Positions 50,626 through 58,356 of a stretch of 64,000 bases of DNA are shown here, one piece after another. A model generated the notes under the pieces. The model saw only the letters and a list, made by a program, of their open reading frames with translations. It searched no databases and was not told where the DNA came from. Each line of letters opens with the position of its first letter. The first letter of the stretch is position 1. The stretch lies in the NCBI GenBank assembly GCA_037015955.1, contig CP143548.1, forward strand, positions 117,501-181,500, read 5' to 3'. Source of the DNA: Lachnospiraceae bacterium JLR.KK008 (lineage in GTDB: Bacteria; Bacillota; Clostridia; Lachnospirales; Lachnospiraceae). Position numbers and translations under genes: made by a program.

Positions 50626-51900
50626 ATGAAAATAGTAGTGATGGCAGGGGGGAAAGGGACACGGATCGCTTCTCTGCGGGATGATATTCCCAAGCCGATG
50701 ATTCCGGTCTGTGGGAAACCGGTGCTGGAGCATCTGGTCGATACGGTAAAACGGCAAGGGTATGAGGAATTGTTTTTCGTCGTCGGACATCTGGGCAAGG
50801 TGATCGAAGAACATTTCGGAGACGGAAGCGAATTTGGCGTGTCTATCCGTTACATAAGGGAAAAGACGCCGCTGGGGACGGCGGGTGCGCTGTATTATCT
50901 GAAAGAGCAGATCAGGGAAGACTTTCTCCTGCTCAACGGGGACATTATTTTTGATATAGATATTGGGAGAATGCTGCGCTATCACAGGCAAAAGAAAGCG
51001 GCGGCGACAATCTTCGTCCATCCGAACGACCATCCGTATGACAGCGGTATCGTGGAGGCGGACCGGAAAGGGAAGGTAGCCCGCTGGCTGACGAAAGAAG
51101 AGCGGCGCGATGTGTACCACAATCGCGTCAACGCAGGGATTCATGTGCTGTCGCCGGAGATTTTTTCGCTCTTTGAGCGGGCGGAGAAAAAAGATCTTGA
51201 CCGGGATGTTTTAAAGCGCCTGATTCCGGGCGGAAAGTTGTTTGCCTATTCTTCTTCCGAATATGTCAAAGACATGGGAACGCCGCAGCGGCTTGCGCAG
51301 GCGCAGAGAGATATTTCGAGCGGGCTTGTGGCGAAGAGAAATCTCTCGCAAAGGCAAACGGCCGTTTTTCTCGATCGGGACGGGACAGTCAACAGATACA
51401 AAGGGTTTATCAGAGACGCCGCAGACATTGAACTGTGCGCCGGAGCCGCCAAAGCCATCCGGAGGATCAACGAGAGCGGTTATCTGGCACTCATCGTCTC
51501 CAATCAGCCGGTCATAGCCAGAGGGGAAGCGGACTTTGCAGATGTCGACAAAATGATGTACAAGATCGAAACACTGCTTGGAGAGCAGGGGGCCTATCTC
51601 GATGACTTTTACTATTGTCCCCACCATCCTCACGGGGGCTTTCCGGGGGAGCGGGCGGAATTGAAAGGGCCTTGTACCTGCCGCAAGCCGGAACCGGGCC
51701 TGCTGCTTCAGGCGGCGCAGGAGTATCATATCGATTTAGCTGCGTCCTTCATGATCGGGGACAGTATGTCCGATGTGGAGGCGGGAACGCGCGCAGGCTG
51801 CACCAGCTATCTTCTGAAAGGCAGAGAGGATTATGGTTATGACTTTGAGGATCTGTTGCAGTGCGTCAATCAAATAACAGGAGAGAGGACAGGAGAATGA
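50626..51900 (+). CDS. Bifunctional heptose-1-phosphate guanylyltransferase / heptose-bisphosphate phosphatase (HddC-GmhB fusion)
   Basis: A 424-residue two-domain enzyme. Residues 1 to about 235 are a sugar nucleotidyltransferase (VMAGGKGTRIASLRDDIPKP, LLLNGDIIFDIDI). Residues about 245-415 are a HAD phosphatase of GmhB type: AVFLDRDGTVNRY with the catalytic Asp pair, IVSNQPVIARG, a zinc-binding C-x-H..C-x-C (CPHHPHGGF, CTCRKP), and MIGDSMSDVEAG. Together they take heptose 1,7-bisphosphate to GDP-heptose. GDP rather than ADP activation is inferred from the HddA partner. The stop overlaps the FkbM start. Confidence 0.9.
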   Translation: MKIVVMAGGKGTRIASLRDDIPKPMIPVCGKPVLEHLVDTVKRQGYEELFFVVGHLGKVIEEHFGDGSEFGVSIRYIREKTPLGTAGALYYLKEQIREDFLLLNGDIIFDIDIGRMLRYHRQKKAAATIFVHPNDHPYDSGIVEADRKGKVARWLTKEERRDVYHNRVNAGIHVLSPEIFSLFERAEKKDLDRDVLKRLIPGGKLFAYSSSEYVKDMGTPQRLAQAQRDISSGLVAKRNLSQRQTAVFLDRDGTVNRYKGFIRDAADIELCAGAAKAIRRINESGYLALIVSNQPVIARGEADFADVDKMMYKIETLLGEQGAYLDDFYYCPHHPHGGFPGERAELKGPCTCRKPEPGLLLQAAQEYHIDLAASFMIGDSMSDVEAGTRAGCTSYLLKGREDYGYDFEDLLQCVNQITGERTGE

Positions 51901-53083
51901 ATCAATCAGATCGATATTCGAATATCAACGGAATCCAATTACAGGTTCCCGCATTTTTAGAAGGGGTGATACCAGTTTCACCTTGCCAGGATAAATTTCA
52001 CTATGAGCCGTTTGCCTTTCTGGGGGGGGTGGTATGTCTGAAACCGGGGGATACGGTCTTTGACATAGGAGTAGCCTGGGGCGTGATGACAAGTATGTTT
52101 GCCAGTATGGTCAGTGCAGACGGGGCCGGGGAAAGGTGCACTCATTTGAAGCCAATCCCGGAATGCGGAAGTATACGGATGCTTTGCTCGAAGCCAATCA
52201 TTTCGAACAGATTGTGAAATGGAACAATCATCTGATCTGTGACAGTTCCGGCAGCTCTTCCCCATTTTATGTGGTGGACGGTTATATGGCAGTCGCTTCT
52301 TCCGCCAACTCCTGTGTAAAGGCGAAGGGAGCAAAGGAAGTACAGGTGTCCACACTGGCGATTGACGATTACTGTAAAAGGAATGCGGTCTGCCCGGATT
52401 ATATTAAGATTGACATTGAAGGCGCGGAGTATGTGGCAGTTATGGGCATGAAAGAGCTTATCGAGGACAGGCATCCGACATTTCAGATCGAAACACATGG
52501 AATGGAGATCAATGACATCGGCGGAGATCTTCTGTCACTGCTGCGGTTTCTGGAACAGTCCGGTTATGAGTTGTTTGATCTGGAACAGGGAACGATGACA
52601 ACGGCGGAAAAACATGCGGCTGCATATGCGCAAAAGACAGGGCAGTTATTGGCAAGAACGGAGTTTACAGAGGAGACGCTGGCGGCACTGGAAAGAGAAG
52701 GACAGAGGCTGCGGGAGGAGCTGGCATGGGAGCAGGAGCGGAGAGAACTGATCGCTGCGGTCAGAAAAATGCTCGATGAGAATGATATGAAAGGCGCAAA
52801 GAGGGCGCTGGCAGATCATGTCCATCAGGATGACTGCCTGGCGGAGGAGCATTATCTGTATGCCTTTGCCGTCCAGAAAGAAGATGTGTGGGAAGCGGTG
52901 GAGCAGTATAGCAAAGCGCTGGAAAAAGGGTTCTCTGAGTTCTGGGTCAGATATAACAGAGCGGTGGCTCTGATCGCGGCGAAGCGAACGGAAGAAGCAA
53001 AAGACGATCTGCGCATAGCCCATCAGATCGATCAAAATCATGAGGGCGTTTTATTTTATATGCGGGAGCTGCATATGGAATAG
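51897..53083 (+). pseudogene. FkbM family methyltransferase with C-terminal TPR-like module, frameshifted
   Basis: Reads MNQSDRYS... in the first frame, through PGDTVFDIG (the SAM-binding start), to ADGAG near 52130; the family sequence then continues as VHSFEANPGM in another frame from 52136. One extra base in the short GGGGAAA run near 52128-52134 would join them. The second part has DYIKIDIEGAE and TFQIETHG, typical of FkbM, then a coiled region and a TPR-like module with GFSEFWVRYNR at about 52928. The G8 tract at 52022 is in frame and is not the cause of the break. The two pieces run 51897-52217 and 52136-53083. Predicted role: O-methylation of a glycan. Confidence 0.8.
52022..52029 (+). 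repeat. Poly-G tract (G8) in the FkbM methyltransferase gene
   Basis: Eight G after CTTTCT. In frame (FAFLGGVVCL). G7 gives a TGA four codons later. Confidence 0.95.
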
Positions 53084-53113
53084 ATCAGGACAGACAGCCG
53101 GAGAGGAGACTGG

Positions 53114-54585
53114 ATGAACTTTAAGCGATTCTATCAAAAGTGTGTAAAGAAAGAAGAGGCGGATATGGTGTTATTCCTTCTCGTCTCGCAGATGTGTAAT
53201 ATCCGCTGTAAATTCTGCTATCAGAAGTCATTTGACCGACAGCGGCTTTCAGATGAGGTTTTATACGAGAGACTGAAGCCACTTTATCCCCGTGTAAGGT
53301 TCTTACCGATAGTGGGGGGGAAGTAACGGTCGTCCCGGGGATGAAAGAATATGTGCGGTGGATCAAGGAGAACTATCCGCATATTGACATTGTAATTGGG
53401 ACCAATGGAGTGGCGTTTGATGAGGACTGGCTGGCGCTGACAGAAAAGTATCACCTGCTCATCAACTACAGCCTGAATGCAGTGAAGCAGGAGACGTATG
53501 ATCAGATTCTTGTCTCCGGCGATGCCAAAGAGATTTTTGGAAAAATCAACGATCACTTTCACGCGTTGCTTGAGATTCATAATCGTTCTGAGAGGCCGGT
53601 TGTCAATGAGGTGAGCATGGTCGTGACGGAAGATACCGCGTCCGATGTGGAGGCATTTATCATCAAGGCGTTGGCTGCAGGAGTGAATCCGATGATCCGT
53701 TTCAATGTGGAGAAGGAAATTGAGATGTCGCCGCAGTTTATGGAGGCGGACAGAGTGGCGATCAAGCTGAAGTATTTTTGTGAAGATTATATCACCGTCA
53801 CACCCTGGCATAATCCGAACTATGAGACGCAGGATGCACTGATCGGGGAGATGAGAAAAGATCCTGTTCTGAGAGAGGAAAAAGAAACATTTTTGCTGAC
53901 ACATGCGAAGAAGAAATCTTCCGGGCCTGCCGTCACTTATATTGATTATATGCCGGAGGGTGCCTCCTGCTGTCCGGTTATTGACAGAGGGCTGTCGGTA
54001 GGATTCGACGGAACGGTTGTCCCCTGCTATAATCTGCCCAATTATGTTTTGGGGAATATCTATTATGACACAGTGGAGGAGATTTTGACAGGAGAGCGGC
54101 TGCGGACGATCCGGCAGGAGATTCATTGCGGAGATTATCAGTATTGCTTTGACAGGTGTCCGCTCAATCAAAATCCTGACAGCGGCTATAAAAACAGAGA
54201 AGTAAAGTTTCACCCTCTGTATGAGCGGTATTTTGCGGAAGGCAATTACGCCGGCGCGCTGAAAGAATATGAAAAAATATGGGACACGCCGCTTTGCAAC
54301 GCCAGACAGAAATATGAGATGGCCTATTGTCTGCATGTGACCGGAACCGATTACATAAGAGCAGAGCGGCTCTATGCGCAGGCATTCACAGAAGGGTTTG
54401 ACGAGTTTTGGGTGAAATATAATCGCTGCGATCTCTATATCCGCATGGAAAGGATTGAAGCGGCCAGAAACGACATTCACGACGCTTGTAAGCTCGCACC
54501 GGATCATGCCGGTGCAAGAGAACTGTTTCAGAGGTTGTCAGAGCAGACAGAGGAAACACAAGAGGGAGGACGTTATGAGCGATAA
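53114..54585 (+). pseudogene. Radical SAM/SPASM protein with TPR-like module, off by a poly-G frameshift
   Basis: First of three related radical SAM genes. The 5' part gives a canonical cluster motif Cys28-x3-Cys32-x2-Cys35 (MCNIRCKFCYQ) and ends ...LPIVGGK-stop at 53326 because the G tract at 53314 is G7. Adding one G gives IVGGEVTVVPGMKEY and joins the open frame to 54585. The 3' part has the SPASM pattern (EGASCCP, VPCYNLPNYVLGNIYYD, YQYCFDRCPLN) and a C-terminal TPR-like module with GFDEFWVKYNR at about 54394. It likely modifies a sugar or glycan-linked substrate; that is inference from context. Overlaps the next gene by 11 nt. Confidence 0.85.
53314..53320 (+). repeat. Poly-G tract (G7, out of frame) in the first radical SAM gene
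   Basis: Seven G after AGT, encoding the GG of the expected GGE motif. With G7 a TAA follows at 53324; with G8 the frame is restored. Confidence 0.95.
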
Positions 54586-55978
54586 TAACAGAAAATATTA
54601 CGGCCAGATTTCACTGTCGTTGATGTGTAATCTAAGGCATAAGTTCTGTTTCCAGACAGCATTTTCCACGAGCCGGCTTAGGGATGACATCTTGTATGAA
54701 AAGCTGCTCCCTCTGTATCCGCAGATTGGGGCATTACGCATATTGGGGGGGGAACCGACCGTAATTCCAGGAATCAGAGAATACCTGTTATTTCTGAGAA
54801 AAAACAATCCACAGATGGAGATCGAGATCATCACAAACGGGGTACTTCTTGATGAAAGCTGGGTTGACTTTCTGATCGAAAATAAAATCAGTATGCAGAT
54901 GAGTGTCAATGGTATCTCGCCGGACACATTCCGAAAGATCATGCTGACCGGGAACCCGGAAAAACTGCGGAAACATATTTATAAAAATCTTGCATATGCG
55001 GTTGAGCAGCAAAGACGCCATGAGGATGTCGTGCTCATCAACTGTATCAGTATGGTCGTCAACGATGACACGAAGGACGATCTCGACGACTTTATGTGCT
55101 ATGCACTGGAAAATGGTCTGAATGTAACGCTGCAGTTTCCCAATTCCAACAGTATGGAGATCACGGAGGAATACGAAAAGATCGCAGAGAAAATATTGCT
55201 GATTCAATATTACTGTGCTGACTTTATTCAGGTAGTGGCTTACAGCATACCGGATTTTGTGAAAGAACGGGTATCCGGGGAGATCGGAAGGGGAATCCAT
55301 GCGCAGGATAAGGCAAGTTTTCTGGAAAAAGCAGAAAAACGAAAATCGCTGTCAACTATGAAAATGTTTCTCTATTGTCATGGGTTTGACTATCAGGGCT
55401 GCTGTGAAATGCCGACTTACGGGTTTTGCATTCAGGCAGATGGGTCGGTCTATCCGTGCAATAATACGATGAGTTATCCGTTGGGTAATCTGTATTTCGA
55501 CAATCTGGATGAGATCATGAGCGGCAGCAAACGCCGGACCCTGCAGAAGCAATTACATGAGAACAATTATCAATACTGCTATTCCAGATGCAATCATAAT
55601 CCATACCCGGAAACCTCGGATGACAGATCGTGTATCGCCTATGAATTCCCCTATAAGAAAGCCTTTCTCGCGGGCGATTATGGCGCAGCATTACAACTGT
55701 ATGAAGCGGTTAAAGATACGAGTCTTTATGGAAGCGCAGAGATGTATGAACATGCCTATTGCCTGCATGTGACTAATACGGACCTGGAACAGGCGGTCAC
55801 TTTATATTCAAAGGCGTTGAAAGCCGGCTTTGATGCGTTCTGGGTCAGGTATAACCGGGCGGATGCCTGTCTGCGAATGGGGAAAGAGCAGGAAGCCAGA
55901 GAAGACATTCGGGCGGCCTATGCGCTGAATCCGCAGCATAAAGGGATTCAGGAGATGTATGAAAAGATGATCGGTTAA
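54575..55978 (+). CDS. Radical SAM-like/SPASM protein with CX3HX2C motif and TPR-like module
   Basis: A 467-residue protein. The expected cluster motif reads Cys18-x3-His22-x2-Cys25 (LMCNLRHKFCF), the middle Cys replaced by His (codon CAT). GGEP follows, encoded by a G8 tract that is in frame. The barrel continues (EIEIITNGVLLDESW), then a SPASM domain (FDYQGCCEMP, VYPCNNTMSYPLGNLYFD, YQYCYSRCNHNP). Residues about 370-465 are the TPR-like module with GFDAFWVRYNR and REDIRAAYALNPQH. ATG follows GAGGGAGG and overlaps the previous gene. Whether it binds a [4Fe-4S] cluster is open. Confidence 0.88.
   Translation: MSDNNRKYYGQISLSLMCNLRHKFCFQTAFSTSRLRDDILYEKLLPLYPQIGALRILGGEPTVIPGIREYLLFLRKNNPQMEIEIITNGVLLDESWVDFLIENKISMQMSVNGISPDTFRKIMLTGNPEKLRKHIYKNLAYAVEQQRRHEDVVLINCISMVVNDDTKDDLDDFMCYALENGLNVTLQFPNSNSMEITEEYEKIAEKILLIQYYCADFIQVVAYSIPDFVKERVSGEIGRGIHAQDKASFLEKAEKRKSLSTMKMFLYCHGFDYQGCCEMPTYGFCIQADGSVYPCNNTMSYPLGNLYFDNLDEIMSGSKRRTLQKQLHENNYQYCYSRCNHNPYPETSDDRSCIAYEFPYKKAFLAGDYGAALQLYEAVKDTSLYGSAEMYEHAYCLHVTNTDLEQAVTLYSKALKAGFDAFWVRYNRADACLRMGKEQEAREDIRAAYALNPQHKGIQEMYEKMIG
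54745..54752 (+). repeat. Poly-G tract (G8) in the second radical SAM gene
   Basis: Eight G encoding the GG of GGEP, the same position as in the first radical SAM gene. G7 would give a TAA five codons later. Confidence 0.95.
55895..55964 (+). repeat. 70-nt near-identical segment, copy 1 (second radical SAM gene)
   Basis: Encodes AREDIRAAYALNPQHKGI and the following EMYE. Identical at 68 of 70 positions to 57337-57406, although the two genes are otherwise much more diverged. Confidence 0.9.
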
Positions 55979-56028
55979 AGAGCAGAACTGCCCGCACGGG
56001 GAGAGCTGTTTAAGAAAGAGAGGAAACA

Positions 56029-57420
56029 ATGGAATTGTATTATAATCTTGGAATCAGTGTGGGGCTGGCCTGTAATATGCGCCATAATTTTTGTTACCAG
56101 TCGTCGTTTCACCATGCGCGTATTTCGGATGAAATATTGTATGACAAGCTGGCGGACTTTTATGGCAGATCAAACTATATCTCAGTGCTGGGCGGTGAAC
56201 TTACAGTTATAGAGGGGATGAAAGAATATCTGAGATATTTGCGGAGCAGGAATGACAGAGCAATCATCAGCATTGTGACGAACGGCAGCCGGTTCGACGA
56301 AGAATGGCTGCGACTGTGTATTGACCACAGAATCAGTGTCAATTTCTCCCTCGATGCCAGTTCGGAAGAGGCATATGGAAAGCTGATGGCTTCCGGCAGC
56401 AATCCTTATAAGAGTGTGAAAGCAAATTATGACAGGGCGTTACAGGCATATCATGAGGAGGGATTTTTACTGAATTGTATCTCGATGGTCGTGACAGACG
56501 ACAGCGTGGACGATATGATTCCTTTCGTAAAAGGCGCGGTGAGCGACGGGGTGAACTGCCAGATACTCTTTACGAACAATGCCTGTGTAGAGACAACCGA
56601 CAGGGTGAGGGAAGCGGTATACCGGGCTGTCAAACTGAAGAAGTTCTGTGAAGACTATATTGACATACGGGTGCTGAATCTGAGCGATGACTACACGGTC
56701 AACAGCCTGTTTAATATGGCTGATCTGGCTGTAAGTCCGTTACTGGAACAAGAAAAGCAGGAGTTTTTGTCGGAAATCGAACCGAAACGAAAGCAGCGTG
56801 CCTATGACGAATGGAGCTATTTTGGCGTCAACGATGCACTGTCAATGTGCACATTGCCGTGGAACGGAATTTATGTGATGCATAATGGTGATGTCATGCC
56901 CTGTTGCTGTATGAGTCATTACATATGCGGAAACCTGTATCAGCAGAGTATGGAGGAGATCCTGGACTCCGAATATTTCCATAAAATCAGGGAGGCTGTT
57001 GAAAAACAGGATTATTCCTATTGCTGGTCAAGATGCAGACTGACGATGCGGCCGGCCAATCTGTGTATTGCCGGAGGGTTCTGGGAAGATGCACAGAAAT
57101 TATTTGAGTGCGGAAATTATGCAGGGTATGTAGACTGGGCGGAGAGTCTGTCCGCACCGGATCGGTTAGATGCGAAGATGACTTACTGGCTGGCATTTGC
57201 CTGCCATATGCAGAATTATCTGGAAAAGGCTGTTTCGTATTATACGAGCGCGCTGGAGAAAGGGTTTGATCCTTTTTGGGTAAAGTACAACCGGGCTGAT
57301 GTTTATCTGAGATTGGGGGGGGTATTTCTCGATCAGGCCAGAGAAGACATCCGGGCGGCCTATGCGCTGAATCCGCAGCATGAAGGGATTCAGGAGATGT
57401 ATGAAACATGGATAGAATGA
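56029..57420 (+). CDS. Radical SAM-like/SPASM protein with CX3HX2C motif and TPR-like module (third copy)
   Basis: A 463-residue paralogue. The motif is Cys15-x3-His19-x2-Cys22 (LACNMRHNFCY), again with His (CAT) for the middle Cys. The GGE motif is encoded by GGCGGTGAA, not a G tract. SPASM-like segments: MCTLPWNG, VMPCCCMSHYICGNLY, YSYCWSRCRL. The TPR-like module (about 365-460) has GFDPFWVKYNR and carries a G8 tract at codons 429-431, so a slip would remove only the end of the module. Two extra Cys beside the SPASM Cys (PCCC) are notable. Confidence 0.87.
   Translation: MELYYNLGISVGLACNMRHNFCYQSSFHHARISDEILYDKLADFYGRSNYISVLGGELTVIEGMKEYLRYLRSRNDRAIISIVTNGSRFDEEWLRLCIDHRISVNFSLDASSEEAYGKLMASGSNPYKSVKANYDRALQAYHEEGFLLNCISMVVTDDSVDDMIPFVKGAVSDGVNCQILFTNNACVETTDRVREAVYRAVKLKKFCEDYIDIRVLNLSDDYTVNSLFNMADLAVSPLLEQEKQEFLSEIEPKRKQRAYDEWSYFGVNDALSMCTLPWNGIYVMHNGDVMPCCCMSHYICGNLYQQSMEEILDSEYFHKIREAVEKQDYSYCWSRCRLTMRPANLCIAGGFWEDAQKLFECGNYAGYVDWAESLSAPDRLDAKMTYWLAFACHMQNYLEKAVSYYTSALEKGFDPFWVKYNRADVYLRLGGVFLDQAREDIRAAYALNPQHEGIQEMYETWIE
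57315..57322 (+). repeat. Poly-G tract (G8) within the TPR-like module of the third radical SAM gene
   Basis: Eight G after GATT, in frame (LRLGGVF). G7 ends at TGA about 17 codons on; G9 also stops before the natural end. Confidence 0.95.
57337..57406 (+). repeat. 70-nt near-identical segment, copy 2 (third radical SAM gene)
   Basis: Partner of 55895-55964; two mismatches. Covers the final helices of the TPR-like module. Confidence 0.9.
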
Positions 57421-57434
57421 TAATAAGGAGCGGT

Positions 57435-58304
57435 ATGAAACAATATCTGAAATTAATGCGTGTCAGCCATTATATCAAAAACAGTATAATTTTTATCCCG
57501 CTTGTTTTCTCGGGGAATTTATTTCACAGAGAGCTGTCGGCAATCAGTGTGTATGGATTTTTCATATTCTGTTTCCTCTCTTCCGTGATCTATATCATGA
57601 ATGATTTGAGTGATGTGGAAAGGGACCGTCAGCATCCAACGAAACGAAGCAGACCGATCGCCAGTGGAGCCATAAGTGAGAGGCGTGCGGTGATTGTGGC
57701 AGTGATGCTGATTACACTGGCAGCTTTGGGACAAATGATTTTGCTTAGTAATCAAAAGGTTCCGCTGATCAGCGGTATGTTGCTGCTGTTTTATTTTCTG
57801 CTCAACCTGTTTTACAGTAGGGGGGGGAAAAACGTAGCGATACTTGATATTGTAATTCTGGCAATGGGATATATGATCCGGGTCTTTTATGGGGCCTGTA
57901 TCATTGAAGTAAAAGTCTCCGTATGGTTGTACCTGACAGTGCTTACAGGCAGCTTTTATTTGGGTCTGGGAAAGAGGAGGAATGAGATTACCCGGTTAAA
58001 GAGCGGGAGCACGAGGGCAGTTTTGAAATGTTATACCTATGATTTTCTGGATAAATGTATGTATCTGTGTATTGCGCTGGCGGTAAATTTTTATGCGTTA
58101 TGGTCGATTCAGACAGATCATAAAGGCATGATCTGGACGGTGCCGCTGGTGATCATTATGATCATGAAATACAGCCTGCAGATTGAAAAGAAAGAATCTG
58201 AAGGCAATCCGGTTGACGTTATGATCCATGATAAGGTGATGTGCGGACTTGGCGTTTTTTACACAGCCGCAGTTGTGGCGATCATTTATTTTGGCGGTAC
58301 ATAG
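57435..58304 (+). CDS. UbiA family prenyltransferase, decaprenyl-phosphate phosphoribosyltransferase-like
   Basis: A 289-residue membrane protein with about eight hydrophobic segments. The first motif, NDLSDVERDRQHPTKRSRPI, and the second region, LGLGKRRNEITRL with YTYDFLDKC, resemble the enzyme that adds phosphoribose from PRPP to a polyprenyl phosphate (Rv3806c type) rather than quinone-pathway UbiA. This would give a lipid-linked ribosyl donor. ATG 57435 follows AAGGAG; ATG 57408 overlaps the previous gene. A G8 tract at about codon 129 is in frame. Confidence 0.85.
   Translation: MKQYLKLMRVSHYIKNSIIFIPLVFSGNLFHRELSAISVYGFFIFCFLSSVIYIMNDLSDVERDRQHPTKRSRPIASGAISERRAVIVAVMLITLAALGQMILLSNQKVPLISGMLLLFYFLLNLFYSRGGKNVAILDIVILAMGYMIRVFYGACIIEVKVSVWLYLTVLTGSFYLGLGKRRNEITRLKSGSTRAVLKCYTYDFLDKCMYLCIALAVNFYALWSIQTDHKGMIWTVPLVIIMIMKYSLQIEKKESEGNPVDVMIHDKVMCGLGVFYTAAVVAIIYFGGT
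57820..57827 (+). repeat. Poly-G tract (G8) in the UbiA-like gene
   Basis: Eight G after ACAGTA and followed by A5. In frame (YSRGGKN). G7 would give TAG within six codons. Confidence 0.95.
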
Positions 58305-58356
58305 AAAAAGCACCTGACAAAAACTGCGAAGGAATGCAATCTATTAAGGAGACAAC

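Noticed and set aside
52120-52140. Programmed -1 frameshifting in the FkbM gene
   Set aside because: No X-XXY-YYZ slippery heptamer in the required register; the P-site re-pairing would be poor. An indel or sequence error is simpler.
53284-54507. 407-codon ORF on the minus strand opposite the first radical SAM gene
   Set aside because: Shadow of the real gene; the plus-strand reading has clear SPASM motifs and the antisense product has no recognisable features.
56189-56200. Poly-G switch at the GGE motif of the third radical SAM gene
   Set aside because: The codons are GGC GGT GAA, so no homopolymer exists here; its only tract is in the C-terminal module.
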